From assembly GCF_042433055.1 (NCBI RefSeq), contig NZ_JBHLWB010000009.1:230650-294649 (forward strand): a stretch of DNA of 64,000 bases, written 5' to 3'. This DNA comes from Gallibacterium trehalosifermentans (lineage in GTDB: Bacteria; Pseudomonadota; Gammaproteobacteria; Enterobacterales; Pasteurellaceae). Below the pieces are notes generated by a model. That model did no database searches. It was not told the DNA's origin and saw nothing but the letters and a program-made list of their open reading frames with translations. The translations under genes and the position numbers were made by a program. Positions 44,331 through 53,500 of this stretch are shown piece by piece. Every line of letters begins with the position of its first letter. Positions within the stretch are counted from its first letter, which is position 1.

Positions 44331-44346
44331 TGTGAGCTAAATCACA
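44331..44346. promoter_or_regulatory. CRP-site-like dyad after oppF
   Basis: TGTGAGCTAAATCACA has both CRP half-sites perfect (TGTGA-N6-TCACA), flanked by AAA on the left and AAA on the right. It starts one base after the oppF stop codon and lies about 140 bases before the acyl-CoA ligase gene, with the oppF terminator between. The target promoter is not certain. Confidence 0.5.
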
Positions 44347-44353
44347 AAATAAG

Positions 44354-44388
44354 ATGCCTACTGATAATTCAGTAGGCATTTGCTTTTT
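44354..44388 (+). terminator. Terminator of oppABCDF
   Basis: A perfect 11-base stem (atgcctactga with tcagtaggcat, 4-base loop) is followed by a T-rich run, 25 bases after the oppF stop. Confidence 0.85.
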
Positions 44389-44478
44389 GAAGGTAGAAAA
44401 GCACTGGATTTTTTTAATAAGAATGGTATATTTGCGTACAAATGTTAGCTGAAAAATAAATAAGGAAACGCATTAACA

Positions 44479-46281
44479 ATGCTAAACCATTCTGAATCAT
44501 TAGTTCATTTCGTGGAGACAATTTACCAACAAAGTGAACGACTTGCCCAAAAAACTGCACTTCGTTATTTTGATGAACACCATAAATTGCACGATATTTC
44601 TTGGAAAAGTTTTCGTCAACAAAGTGAGCAGCTCTCTTTAGCGTTGTTAGCACTTGGTTTACAGGTACAAGATAAAGTCGGTATTTTTGCACAAAATATG
44701 CCTGAATGGACGATTGCGGATTTTGCGGTATTACAGATTCGTGGTGTAACTGTGCCAATTTTTGCAACGAATAATGCTTACCAAACAGAATATATTGTGA
44801 ATCACTCTGATATGAAGGTGTTATTTGTTGGGAATCAGAAAGAGTATGATGTGGCATTATCGATTGTGCCTAAGTGCCCTCATCTAGAAAAAATTGTCGC
44901 GATGCAGCCATTAGATTTGCGTGGAGCAGAGATAGGAGTAGATTGGCAAACTTTTGTCTCTTCTGCTAGAAATGAGTGGCAAACGGAGTTACAACAACGT
45001 TTAGCGACAAAATCAATGTCAGATCTGTTTACGCTAATTTATACCTCTGGAACAACAGGTGAGCCAAAAGGGGTAATGCTGGATTATCATAATCTAGCTC
45101 ATCAATTAGTTACTCATAAACAAACATTAATGCAAATTGATGAGAAAGATGTTTCTTTATCATTTTTACCGTTATCACATATTTTTGAACGTGCTTGGGT
45201 AGCGTATGTGTTATCACAAGGTACGGTAAATGTTTACTTATCTGATCCGCAACAGATCAAACAAGCATTAGTTGCGGTCAAGCCAACCTTAATGTGTGCA
45301 GTGCCGCGTTTCTATGAAAAAATTTATGCTGCGGTATATGATAAAGTAAAACAAGCACCTTGGTTACGTCGCCAAATTTTTAATAGTGCGTTACGTATTG
45401 GTAAGTTGGCATTACATTATAAACAGCAACAACAGCCATTGCCGATTTGGTTACAACCGTTTCATAATGTTGCTGAGCGTTTGGTATTTAAAAAATTACG
45501 TCATCTTCTTGGTGGACGCATTCGTATGATGCCATGTGGAGGCGCTAAACTAGAACCACAAATTGGACGTTTTTTCCATACGATAGGTGTCAATATCAAA
45601 CTCGGTTATGGTATGACGGAAACTACTGCAACCGTCTCTTGTTGGTCAGATTTTGATTTTGATTCTAATTCGATTGGTCAGGTGATGACGGGGACTACCG
45701 TGAAAATTGGCGAAGAAAATGAAATTCTGGTCAAAGGTGGCGGTGTGATGCGAGGTTATTATAAAAATCCAGAAGAAACGGCGAAAAGTTTTACTGTAGA
45801 TGGATTTTTAAAAACAGGTGATGCGGGTTATCTTGATGCGCAAGGCAATCTATTTATGACAGATCGAATTAAAGAGCTAATGAAAACCTCGACTGGAAAA
45901 TATATCGCACCTCAGTTAGTGGAAGGAAAATTCTTGCAAGATAAGTTGATTGAACAAATTGCCGTGATTGCCGATGCACGTAAATATGTTTCAGCGTTAG
46001 TGGTGCCGTGCTTTGATACATTAGAAGAGTATGCGAAAAAACTCAATATTCAGTATCAAAATCGTTTGGATTTAATAAAAAATACTTCTATTCTTACGAT
46101 GTTTGAGAAGCGAATTAATGAGTTGCAAAAAGAATTACAAAGCTTTGAAAAAGTTAAGCGATTTACATTATTGCCACAAGCTTTTTCAACGGAATTAGGT
46201 GAAATTACACCAACGTTGAAATTACGCCGTAAAGTTATCTTAGAGCGTTATCGTAAGTTAATTGATAAGATGTATCAGTAA
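44479..46281 (+). CDS. Long-chain acyl-CoA synthetase (AMP-forming)
   Basis: A 600-residue adenylate-forming enzyme that activates fatty acids to acyl-CoA through acyl-AMP. The AMP-binding loop is LIYTSGTTGEPKGVML (near residue 190). GYGMTETTATVSC and KTGDAGYLDAQGNLFMTDRIKE are the later core motifs, and the lysine region STGKYIAPQ is present. It is of the FadD15-like type common in Haemophilus rather than E. coli FadD (561 residues). Its likely use is recycling or uptake of host fatty acids, since Pasteurellaceae generally lack beta-oxidation; that use is inference. A ribosome site (aagga) lies 12 bases upstream. Confidence 0.88.
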   Translation: MLNHSESLVHFVETIYQQSERLAQKTALRYFDEHHKLHDISWKSFRQQSEQLSLALLALGLQVQDKVGIFAQNMPEWTIADFAVLQIRGVTVPIFATNNAYQTEYIVNHSDMKVLFVGNQKEYDVALSIVPKCPHLEKIVAMQPLDLRGAEIGVDWQTFVSSARNEWQTELQQRLATKSMSDLFTLIYTSGTTGEPKGVMLDYHNLAHQLVTHKQTLMQIDEKDVSLSFLPLSHIFERAWVAYVLSQGTVNVYLSDPQQIKQALVAVKPTLMCAVPRFYEKIYAAVYDKVKQAPWLRRQIFNSALRIGKLALHYKQQQQPLPIWLQPFHNVAERLVFKKLRHLLGGRIRMMPCGGAKLEPQIGRFFHTIGVNIKLGYGMTETTATVSCWSDFDFDSNSIGQVMTGTTVKIGEENEILVKGGGVMRGYYKNPEETAKSFTVDGFLKTGDAGYLDAQGNLFMTDRIKELMKTSTGKYIAPQLVEGKFLQDKLIEQIAVIADARKYVSALVVPCFDTLEEYAKKLNIQYQNRLDLIKNTSILTMFEKRINELQKELQSFEKVKRFTLLPQAFSTELGEITPTLKLRRKVILERYRKLIDKMYQ

Positions 46282-46294
46282 TCAATATTGAGCA

Positions 46295-46337
46295 AAAATA
46301 GCTTAATTCTCTAATAAGGGTTAAGCTATTTTTTTAT
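46295..46337 (+). terminator. Terminator of acyl-CoA synthetase gene
   Basis: A 12-base stem (aaaatagcttaa with ttaagctatttt, 14-base loop) is followed by a T-run, 14 bases after the stop. Confidence 0.8.
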
Positions 46338-46570
46338 TAAGTTATTGTGTCTTCATTTCTTTCATTTTTTTACTAAAGCAAGATATTTATTGATTTATCA
46401 TAACCTATATTTCGTTAAAACTAACAAAATGGTTAAATTTTTGCTGAAAAATGTAGATTTTGTTTAATTTCTCTAAAAAAGAGAGTAAAAAGCGTATGTT
46501 TTACTTCTATTTAATGTCTGATCTAGATAAACTTTGCCTCTTTGAAAATATTTTCAGTAGGAAAAAAATA

Positions 46571-47878
46571 ATGTTAGCAAGAAAAGATATTTTAGTTTTA
46601 GGTATGATGATTTTTTCCCTCTTTCTTGGAGCGGGAAATATTATTTTTCCACCTATGGAAGGGTATCATGCTGGAACAAGCTGGTTATGGGCTGCTTTAG
46701 GCTTTATTCTTACCGGTGTTTTTATGCCATTTATTACTTTAATTGTAGTAACTGTACGTGGTCGTGGAGAAGCGCTTTCTCTTGATTTACCTCGTTGGGT
46801 TGGTGTTGTGTTCTGGTCAATTCTTTATTTAATTATAGGCTCAACGTTTGCTATGCCTCGTGTAACAAATGTGGCGTATGAAATGGCATGGTTACCGTTG
46901 AATATCTATAACGGTGAAAATTCACATATTATATTTGCTGTTATTTTTAATTTAATTGGTATGGGATTTATGCTTGGACGTAGCACGATGATCTCAACTA
47001 TCGGTAAATTTATGGCACCAATTTTATTAGTGTTATTAATTATTGTTGGTATTGGTGTGATTTATACGCCATTATCTGAAATTGTATCTCCTTCACATAA
47101 CTATGCGGAAGGTTCAGCATTAGTAACAGGCATGGTTGGTGGTTATCAAACTATGGACGTACTTTCTGCGATGGCATTTGGTGGAATTGTCGCACGCGCA
47201 TTTGCGGTAAATAACGTTACGGAAAGTAAAACGATTGTTCACTATACTTTAGCAGCAGGTACAACTTCAGTTATATTATTAAGTGGCTTGTATGTATGCT
47301 TATTTTACTTAGGTGCAACGGGTGATATGGTTGCGGCGACATCAACAAATGGTGGACAAATTTTCTCTCGTTATATCAACGCATTATTTTCTATGCCAGG
47401 TGTATGGATTATGAGTGGTATTGTAATGTTAGCGAATTTAACCACATTAGTTGGCGTAACCAGTGCGTGTGCTGACTATTTTTCGCAGTTCCATCATCGT
47501 TTAAATTACGCATTCTTCGTTGTTGTATTTACGATTGCCACAATTATTATTTCAGAAACTGGGTTGGATACCTTATTGCGTGTTACTATTCCTGCATTAT
47601 TATTGATCTACCCAGTCGCGATCATGTTAGTGGTGTTGCAATTATTGCGTAAAAAATTACCTAATATTGGTTTAAGCTATAATGCTACTATTGCTTTAAC
47701 AACGTTATTTAGTTTATGTGATAGCTTGAAAAATATGAATTTATTACCGACAACGATTGAGCAAATCTTGCAACGTTTCCCATTCTATCAAGAGGGATTA
47801 ACTTGGTTATTACCCGCATTAGCAATGTTATTATTGACAATTATTTTGGGGAAGTTAAAGGATAAGAAGGCTGAATAG
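46571..47878 (+). CDS. brnQ: Branched-chain amino acid carrier BrnQ
   Basis: BrnQ is a sodium-coupled inner-membrane importer of leucine, isoleucine and valine (LIVCS family). The 435-residue protein has about twelve spans and the diagnostic start region DILVLGMMIFSLFLGAGNII FPP. GGYQTMDVLSAMAFGGIV is the conserved central motif. The ATG at 46571 is preceded by agga. The frame is open 37 codons upstream, but that part is not like the family and is rejected. It is a single gene with its own terminator and complements the biosynthetic ilvE in the same window. Confidence 0.94.
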   Translation: MLARKDILVLGMMIFSLFLGAGNIIFPPMEGYHAGTSWLWAALGFILTGVFMPFITLIVVTVRGRGEALSLDLPRWVGVVFWSILYLIIGSTFAMPRVTNVAYEMAWLPLNIYNGENSHIIFAVIFNLIGMGFMLGRSTMISTIGKFMAPILLVLLIIVGIGVIYTPLSEIVSPSHNYAEGSALVTGMVGGYQTMDVLSAMAFGGIVARAFAVNNVTESKTIVHYTLAAGTTSVILLSGLYVCLFYLGATGDMVAATSTNGGQIFSRYINALFSMPGVWIMSGIVMLANLTTLVGVTSACADYFSQFHHRLNYAFFVVVFTIATIIISETGLDTLLRVTIPALLLIYPVAIMLVVLQLLRKKLPNIGLSYNATIALTTLFSLCDSLKNMNLLPTTIEQILQRFPFYQEGLTWLLPALAMLLLTIILGKLKDKKAE

Positions 47879-47912
47879 TTAACAAATTCCTGTTTTCTTA
47901 CAAAGCTTTTTT

Positions 47913-47951
47913 ATGGCAATAATCTTTTATGGTTATTGCCATTATTTTTAT
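47913..47951 (+). terminator. brnQ terminator
   Basis: A perfect 10-base stem (atggcaataa with ttattgccat, 10-base loop) is followed by a T-rich run, 34 bases after the brnQ stop. Confidence 0.75.
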
Positions 47952-48029
47952 TTGTATTGAGTGTTATGAATATAACGGAATAATGACGTGTGTAATGCCT
48001 AATTAGATAAGAAAGTATTGAGTAAAGAA

Positions 48030-48053
48030 AAAAATTCCAGTTATAAATAACTG
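48030..48053 (-). terminator. Terminator of the NlpC/P60 gene
   Basis: A 7-base stem (cagttat with ataactg, 2-base loop) is followed on the minus strand by a run of eight T, 12 bases after the stop of the lipoprotein gene. Confidence 0.65.
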
Positions 48054-48064
48054 TAATAAAAAAG

Positions 48065-48556
48065 TTAATTTAAAACTCGTCTAGACTGCGTATAAGTTCT
48101 GATCCAATAATTTTCATTTAAAGAACTAATTGTAACGCCTTGGCTAGTACTAGAGTGGATAAATAAATCATTTCCTAAGTAAATTCCAACATGACGATTT
48201 TTTCTAAAAAAGACCAAATCCCCTTGTTTTAATTGACTTTTTTTAATTTGATGACCTGATGATTTTTGTCCTGAAGTGCTGCGCGGCAATTTGATATGGA
48301 ATTTTTCTGCAAATGCAGTCTGCACAAAAGCAGAACAATCAATACCATTTTTACCTGTGCCGCCTAATTTATAACGAACTCCAGCCCATTCTTGATAAAA
48401 GTTATTTAATTTTTTATTAATAATTTTACGTTCAGTTGCATTTGTTTTGAGAGTGGAGACATCATGATTAGATGAAGTTGTTTGCTGCGTGTGAGATAAA
48501 TTGCTACACGCCGTTAAAAACAGAAAGCATACTGGAACAAAAATTCGATAAAACAT
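48065..48556 (-). CDS. NlpC/P60 family lipoprotein (MepS/Spr-like)
   Basis: A 163-residue cell-wall peptidase. The N-terminal signal ends in the lipobox LTAC (lipidated C17), so the protein is expected to be anchored in the outer membrane. A short linker leads to an NlpC/P60 domain with catalytic C74 in GIDCSAFVQTAF, H122 in RHVGIYLGN and a third polar residue at H134. The relatives MepS and NlpC cut D-Glu-gamma-mDAP or cross-link bonds of peptidoglycan; which bond this one cuts is not visible. The ribosome site is weak. Confidence 0.88.
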   Translation of the reverse strand: MFYRIFVPVCFLFLTACSNLSHTQQTTSSNHDVSTLKTNATERKIINKKLNNFYQEWAGVRYKLGGTGKNGIDCSAFVQTAFAEKFHIKLPRSTSGQKSSGHQIKKSQLKQGDLVFFRKNRHVGIYLGNDLFIHSSTSQGVTISSLNENYWIRTYTQSRRVLN

Positions 48557-48699
48557 GACTCAAAAATTAAGTTAGATAATTAAAATTTTTAAAAGATTGG
48601 AAATGCTATCTAAAAAGGCTCTTTTTGGCTAGTTATTTTTATTAAAAAACGCCATAAGAACCTATTTTTGTGATTTAGTCCAAACTTTGTGCAAAAGTT

Positions 48700-49545
48700 T
48701 TAACATTTTTCTAATGAACGTAACCAAGAAATTTCATCTTTCCAAATGGTTGGATTAATAGTTTCTAAAATTAAAGGTATATTATCAAAACGTGAGTCTT
48801 GCATAATATAAGCGAAAACATCTGTACCGATTGTTCCTGCTTGCAAGCAATCATGGCGATCGACACGACTACCAAGAGGCGTTTTTGAGCCATTGAGATG
48901 CATTCCACGCAAATATTGAAACCCAACCGTATTGGCAAATTGCTCAAATGTATATTCGCAGGCGGTTAATGTTGATATATCATAACCAGCAGAAAAGGTA
49001 TGACAGGTATCTAAACAAACGCCAACTCTCGATTTATCTTTAATATGAGTAATAATTTCTGCTAAATGTTCAAAGTGCCAACCTAAATTAGAGCCTTGTC
49101 CTGCCGTATTCTCAATAACAGCAACCACATTTGGCACTTGTTCATGTGCAATATTGATTGATTCTGCAATACGTTTTAAACAATCTATTTCTGGAATTTG
49201 TTGTAAATGGCTACCTGGGTGGAGATTGAGCAATTTTAAGCCAAGTTGATCACAACGTTGCATTTCATCAATAAATGCAGTACGTGATTTTTCTAGCCCT
49301 TCAGTAGTTGGGTGTCCAAGATTAATCAAATAACTATCATGCGGTAATATCTGTTCTGGTGAAAAGTGATATTGCTTACAGAATGTTTTAAATTTTTGAA
49401 CTGTTTCTGCTTTTAACGCTGGTGCTTTCCATTGACGTTGATTTTTTGTAAATAGTGCAAAAGCATTGGCATTAATTTCTACGGCACGCAACACAGCATT
49501 TTCTACACCACCTGATGCGCTAACATGAGCTCCGATAAATTTCAT
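48700..49545 (-). CDS. nfo: Endonuclease IV (Nfo)
   Basis: Nfo is a zinc-dependent AP endonuclease of base excision repair that cuts 5' of abasic sites. The 281-residue protein (E. coli 285) has the TIM-barrel metal ligands in NLHPGS, ENTAGQG, CLDTCHTFSAGYD and HLNGSKTPLGSRVDRH, which are the family signatures. The start MKFIGAHVSASGG is canonical and lies behind agagga. It is divergent from the TorD-like gene. Confidence 0.95.
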   Translation of the reverse strand: MKFIGAHVSASGGVENAVLRAVEINANAFALFTKNQRQWKAPALKAETVQKFKTFCKQYHFSPEQILPHDSYLINLGHPTTEGLEKSRTAFIDEMQRCDQLGLKLLNLHPGSHLQQIPEIDCLKRIAESINIAHEQVPNVVAVIENTAGQGSNLGWHFEHLAEIITHIKDKSRVGVCLDTCHTFSAGYDISTLTACEYTFEQFANTVGFQYLRGMHLNGSKTPLGSRVDRHDCLQAGTIGTDVFAYIMQDSRFDNIPLILETINPTIWKDEISWLRSLEKC

Positions 49546-49649
49546 TTTTCCTCTTCTCCACGAAACCGCTTATTGAAAAATGGGAATTATAGTAAACTTA
49601 GCACCTTTCTTCATACTTTTATTGATTATTATTGAGATAGTAAAAATAT

Positions 49650-50210
49650 ATGAGTAAACAACCTATTGAAATTAATAACTTTTCTTTAATTTGCCGATTA
49701 TTTGGCAATATTTTTTATCGCCAACCACAAGATCCAGTATTAGCACCAGCGTTACAGTGGATAAAACAAGATGGTGTGCGTTCTGTTTGGGCATTAGTCT
49801 TAGATCAGCAAAGCGAAGTGGCAATGAAGAATTTAGCTGTTAATTGGACTTTAGAACAACTTGTAGAAGATTATCAACATTTACAAGCATCTGTAGATTT
49901 TAATTTATCTGGCTATGGGATTGGATTAGAAGATTTTCTGCAATTTCGCCACGAACGAGCTATGCCAGATGTAGAGAATGCAGATCATGTTGCACTATTA
50001 TTATTAACCTCTTCTTGGATTGAAGATCAAACAGGCTCAATCGAAGCTCAACAGAGGTTATTTCAAGATTTTCTTTTGCCTTGTATGGGACGTTTTCTCG
50101 GACAAATTGAAGCTCACGCAAAAACCACATTCTACCGTAGTATCGCACAACTTTGTCGTGATTTATTAGCTGCTATGGCTGATGAGTTAGAAGAGGAAAT
50201 ACAAGAATAA
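49650..50210 (+). CDS. TorD/DmsD-family chaperone-like protein
   Basis: A 186-residue all-helical protein of the TorD family, whose members fold and insert cofactor into molybdoenzymes before Tat export. The segment GLEDFLQFRHERAMPDVENADHVA is where the family has its E-x-x-D/H-type signature, and the size matches E. coli YcdY and DmsD (184-204). No molybdoenzyme gene is adjacent, so the client is unknown. It has a weak ribosome site, is divergent from nfo, and is followed at once by tRNA-Ser on the other strand. Confidence 0.7.
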   Translation: MSKQPIEINNFSLICRLFGNIFYRQPQDPVLAPALQWIKQDGVRSVWALVLDQQSEVAMKNLAVNWTLEQLVEDYQHLQASVDFNLSGYGIGLEDFLQFRHERAMPDVENADHVALLLLTSSWIEDQTGSIEAQQRLFQDFLLPCMGRFLGQIEAHAKTTFYRSIAQLCRDLLAAMADELEEEIQE

Positions 50211-50218
50211 AAAAGAAA

Positions 50219-50308
50219 TGGCGGAGGAAAAGAGATTCGAACTCTTGGAGGACGTAAATCCTCGCCGGTTTTCAAGACCGGTGCCTTCAACCACTCGACC
50301 ATTCCTCC
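50219..50308 (-). tRNA. tRNA-Ser (TGA)
   Basis: A 90-base class II tRNA on the minus strand. Its acceptor stem is GGAGGAA with TTCCTCC, the anticodon loop CTTGAAA carries TGA, the variable arm is long (GCGAGGATTTACGTCCTC), the T-arm reads AGTTCGAATCT and CCA is encoded at 50219-50221. It reads UCA and other UCN codons. Its place beside yccA matches serT of E. coli. Confidence 0.96.
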
Positions 50309-50520
50309 GCAGAGATAGTTGTTTTAGCGGTGAGCAATATAGTACAGTTTGTGATAGCAGTAAATAGAAAAATGTAAATTTCGGCGCAATAGCTCACTTT
50401 TTAAACCTTATGTTGTTTTTTTGCACTTTTTACTATTTTTCTCAGCGTGAATATTGACATTGTTAGGATAAATTATTACCGTTATTAAGTTATTTTTCTA
50501 GTTTAGGAGATATTAAAAAT

Positions 50521-51183
50521 ATGCAACCAAAAATTGTGATTGATACGCGAGAAAGTTCGGTTTCTATTCTAAGTACAAATCGTGTGCTACGTAATACTTA
50601 TTTTTTATTAGCGTTAACCATCGCATTTTCTTCACTCACTGCTTATCTTTCTATGGCATTCAATCTGCCTCACCCAGGTTTAATTGTGATGTTGGTTGGC
50701 TTTTATGGTTTGTTATTTTTAACCCATAAATTAGCGAATAGTGGATTAGGAATTTTAGCTACTTTCGCGTTTACAGGCTTTTTAGGCTATACCTTAGGTC
50801 CAATTTTAAATGTCTATGTAAGCCAAGGATTAGGTGATATCGTGGTTACCGCTTTAGCGGGAACTGCACTGGTTTTCTTTGCTTGTTCTGCTTATGTATT
50901 AACCACCAAAAAAGATATGTCATTTCTGTCTGGCATGATGTTTTCGTTATTTATTGTGTTAGTCGTGGGAATGATTGCGAGTATCTTTTTAAATATTCCA
51001 GCATTACATTTAGCACTTAGTGCGTTATTTATTATTTTCTCAAGTGGTGCAATTTTATTAGAAACGAGCAATATTATCCATGGTGGCGAAACCAATTATA
51101 TTCGTGCGACCGTCAGTATTTATGTTTCACTTTATAACATTTTTGTTAGCTTGCTTAATATTCTTTCGGCAAGTCGTGATTAA
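50521..51183 (+). CDS. yccA: Bax inhibitor-1 family membrane protein YccA
   Basis: A 220-residue inner-membrane protein with seven spans. E. coli YccA interacts with and modulates the FtsH protease when SecY is jammed. The family pattern is visible in VLRNTYFLLALTIAFSSLTAY and in the C-terminal ETSNIIHGGETNYIRATVSIYVSLYNIF with its buried acidic residues. A ribosome site (ggaga) lies upstream. It is followed by a strong terminator and then tusE, the same order (serT-yccA-tusE) as in E. coli. Confidence 0.92.
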   Translation: MQPKIVIDTRESSVSILSTNRVLRNTYFLLALTIAFSSLTAYLSMAFNLPHPGLIVMLVGFYGLLFLTHKLANSGLGILATFAFTGFLGYTLGPILNVYVSQGLGDIVVTALAGTALVFFACSAYVLTTKKDMSFLSGMMFSLFIVLVVGMIASIFLNIPALHLALSALFIIFSSGAILLETSNIIHGGETNYIRATVSIYVSLYNIFVSLLNILSASRD

Positions 51184-51199
51184 TATGTTTTCATTGCTT

Positions 51200-51232
51200 A
51201 AAAACCGCATCTTATGGTGCGGTTTTTTATTT
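51200..51232 (+). terminator. yccA terminator
   Basis: A perfect 10-base stem (aaaaaccgca with tgcggttttt, 8-base loop) and a T-run lie 16 bases after the yccA stop. Confidence 0.85.
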
Positions 51233-51317
51233 TATTAATTATAACGATAGGTAATTTTATTTCATTGTATTAAGAAGAGTTTTGTACAATAGCTATTGCT
51301 TAAAATTTGAGGTGCTT

Positions 51318-51653
51318 ATGCAATACATTGAGTTTAATGGAAAACAGATTGAAGTCGATGCACAAGGCTATCTATTGAATAGTGCAGAATGGTGTCCTGA
51401 ATTAGTAAACGTCATTGCAGAGAAAGAGCAATTAGTTTTAACAGAGGCACATTGGGAAGTGATTTATTTTGTGCGTGATTTTTATCAAGAATATAAAACA
51501 TCGCCAGCAATTAGAATGTTAGTTAAGGCAATGGCACAAAAATTGGGTGAAGAGAAAGGAAATAGCCGCTATTTACAACGTTTATTTCCAGAGGGACCTG
51601 CCAAACAAGCAACAAAATTGGCGGGGTTACCAAAACCTGCAAAATGCTTATAA
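51318..51653 (+). CDS. tusE: tRNA 2-thiouridine sulfurtransferase TusE
   Basis: TusE takes persulfide sulfur from TusBCD and passes it to MnmA, which thiolates U34 of tRNA for Lys, Glu and Gln. The 111-residue protein (E. coli 109) is of the DsrC fold, with the catalytic cysteine C110 at the penultimate position (KPAKCL). The segment TEAHWEVIYFVRDFYQEYKTSPAIRML is the family signature. The ATG at 51318 is preceded by gaggt; the frame is open 12 codons further up but that part is unlike the family. Confidence 0.95.
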   Translation: MQYIEFNGKQIEVDAQGYLLNSAEWCPELVNVIAEKEQLVLTEAHWEVIYFVRDFYQEYKTSPAIRMLVKAMAQKLGEEKGNSRYLQRLFPEGPAKQATKLAGLPKPAKCL

Positions 51654-51662
51654 GTTATTTTT

Positions 51663-51677
51663 TGAGAATAATTCTCA
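51663..51677. promoter_or_regulatory. Fur box before yfeABCD
   Basis: TGAGAATAATTCTCA is a perfect 7-1-7 inverted repeat, differing from the Fur consensus TGATAATnATTATCA at one base in each arm. It lies 63 bases before the yfeA start, just after tusE, and should make the metal importer iron-repressed. Confidence 0.8.
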
Positions 51678-51739
51678 TTTACTTTGTGTAAAAAATAAGC
51701 TAAACTTTAGGTGATTTGCTTAGTCTATTGAGAAAGAAT

Positions 51740-52633
51740 ATGTTAAAAAAATATTTGCTGATACTTTGTCTATTTTGTATTTCTACACTAAGTTTAGCTA
51801 AACCGTTTAAAGTAATTACTACCTTTACGATTATTCAAGATATCGCACAAAATGTAGCAGGTGATAGTGCGGTTGTTGAATCTATCACGAAACCTGGTGC
51901 AGAAATTCATAATTACCAACCTACGCCAAAAGATATTGTTAAAGCGCAAGATGCGGATCTTATTTTATGGAATGGTTTGCATTTGGAACAATGGTTTACT
52001 CGTTTTTTTAGCACATTACCTAAAAATGTACCCAGTGTTGTGGTAAGTGAGGGAGTAACACCTGTTTCTATTTATGCAGGACCATATAAAGGTATTCCCA
52101 ATCCTCATGCGTGGATGTCGCCAAAAAATGTGATGGTTTATGTGGAAAATATCCGTCAAGCATTAGTGAAATATGACCCCATTCATGCCGAAATGTATAA
52201 CCATAATGCGGAACAATATCAAGCAAAATTGATGGCGTTGGATAGACAGATTCAAGCTAAATTGGCGAGTATTCCTGCGGAAAAACGTTGGTTAGTTACT
52301 AGCGAGGGCGCCTTTAGTTATTTAGCCAAAGCGTATCAATTTAAGGAATTATATCTTTGGCCAATCAATGCAGAACAGCAAGGTACCCCGCAACAAATTC
52401 GACACGTTATAGAACAAGTCAAACAATATCAGATCCCAGTCATATTTAGTGAAAGTACGATTTCGGATAAACCCGCAAAACAAGTAGCGAAAGAAACAGG
52501 GGCTAAATATGGTGGCGTGTTGTATGTTGATTCCTTATCGACACAAACAGGACCAGTACCGACCTATTTAACATTATTATCGACAACGGTCGATACCATA
52601 GCGAGAGGGTTTGAACAGTCATGGAGAGAGTAG
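51740..52633 (+). CDS. yfeA: Iron/manganese-binding periplasmic protein YfeA-like
   Basis: The cluster A-I metal receptor of an ABC importer, 297 residues. After a signal peptide (LLILCLFCISTLSLA) the mature protein has the TroA/YfeA fold. Metal ligands are expected at the histidines in GAEIHNYQPTPKD and NPHAWMSPKN, a glutamate in TSEGAFSYLAKAY (or EQQGTP) and an aspartate in YVDSLS. There is no His-rich loop, which favours Fe/Mn over Zn. The ATG at 51740 fits; upstream in-frame TTGs are not used. It is regulated by the Fur box upstream. Confidence 0.9.
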   Translation: MLKKYLLILCLFCISTLSLAKPFKVITTFTIIQDIAQNVAGDSAVVESITKPGAEIHNYQPTPKDIVKAQDADLILWNGLHLEQWFTRFFSTLPKNVPSVVVSEGVTPVSIYAGPYKGIPNPHAWMSPKNVMVYVENIRQALVKYDPIHAEMYNHNAEQYQAKLMALDRQIQAKLASIPAEKRWLVTSEGAFSYLAKAYQFKELYLWPINAEQQGTPQQIRHVIEQVKQYQIPVIFSESTISDKPAKQVAKETGAKYGGVLYVDSLSTQTGPVPTYLTLLSTTVDTIARGFEQSWRE

Positions 52634-53499
52634 CTTCTTTATTGGTTGATGATATCAGTGTACGTTATAACAATGGACATACTGCAATCCATAATATGTC
52701 ATTTCAGCTATTAGGCGGTACGATTTGTGGCTTAATTGGTGTCAATGGGAGTGGAAAATCTACCCTATTTAAAAGTGTTATGGGGTTAATTACCCCGCAG
52801 CAAGGAGAGATTAAACTTTGTGGTATCTCTGTGAAACAGGCATTAAAACAACATTTAGTCGCGTATGTACCGCAAAGTGAAGAGGTTGATTGGCAGTTTC
52901 CGATTTCGGTTTATGACGTTGTGATGCAAGGTCGTTATGCGCATATGAATTTTCTGCGAATACCAAAATCAACAGATAAAGCTATTGTTGCGCAAGCGAT
53001 GGCACGAGTGGATATTACTCATCTGCAAGATCGACAAATTGGTGAGTTGTCTGGTGGACAAAAAAAACGGGTATTTTTAGCTCGCGCATTAGCGCAGCAA
53101 AGTAAGATTATTCTGTTAGACGAACCTTTTACAGGCGTTGATGTACAAACAGAACTGGCAATTATTGATTTGTTACAAAAATTGCGAGAAGAGGGCTGTT
53201 TGATTTTAGTTTCAACCCATAATTTGGGTAGTGTGCCAGATTTTTGTGATCAAGTGGTCATGATTAATCGTACTGTTATTGCAAGTGGTGCGACAAATTC
53301 AACCTTTACGCAAGAAAATTTAGAGAAAGTGTTTAGTGGCGTGCTGCGTCATATCAAATTGCATAGTGAAACTCTGCATGAAGATGGCGACGAACGAGCG
53401 GTTACGGTATTGACAGATGATGAAAAGGCTGCCGTATTTTATGGTAAAACGAAAAACGAACCACCTGCAACTTTAGTAAAACCGTATAAGGAGCAATAA
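52621..53499 (+). CDS. yfeB: Metal ABC transporter ATPase YfeB-like
   Basis: The ATP-binding subunit of the metal importer, 292 residues. Walker A is GVNGSGKSTLFKS, signature LSGGQKKRVFLA and Walker B IILLDEPFTGVD, all intact. A ~50-residue C-terminal extension follows the core and is typical of YfeB/SitB proteins. Its start lies inside the last codons of yfeA (13-base overlap), so the two are coupled. Confidence 0.93.
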   Translation: MERVASLLVDDISVRYNNGHTAIHNMSFQLLGGTICGLIGVNGSGKSTLFKSVMGLITPQQGEIKLCGISVKQALKQHLVAYVPQSEEVDWQFPISVYDVVMQGRYAHMNFLRIPKSTDKAIVAQAMARVDITHLQDRQIGELSGGQKKRVFLARALAQQSKIILLDEPFTGVDVQTELAIIDLLQKLREEGCLILVSTHNLGSVPDFCDQVVMINRTVIASGATNSTFTQENLEKVFSGVLRHIKLHSETLHEDGDERAVTVLTDDEKAAVFYGKTKNEPPATLVKPYKEQ

Positions 53500-53500
53500 G

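Noticed and set aside
44414..44857. Minus-strand frame of 147 codons over the start of the acyl-CoA synthetase gene
   Set aside because: It is antisense to conserved coding sequence with no family match.
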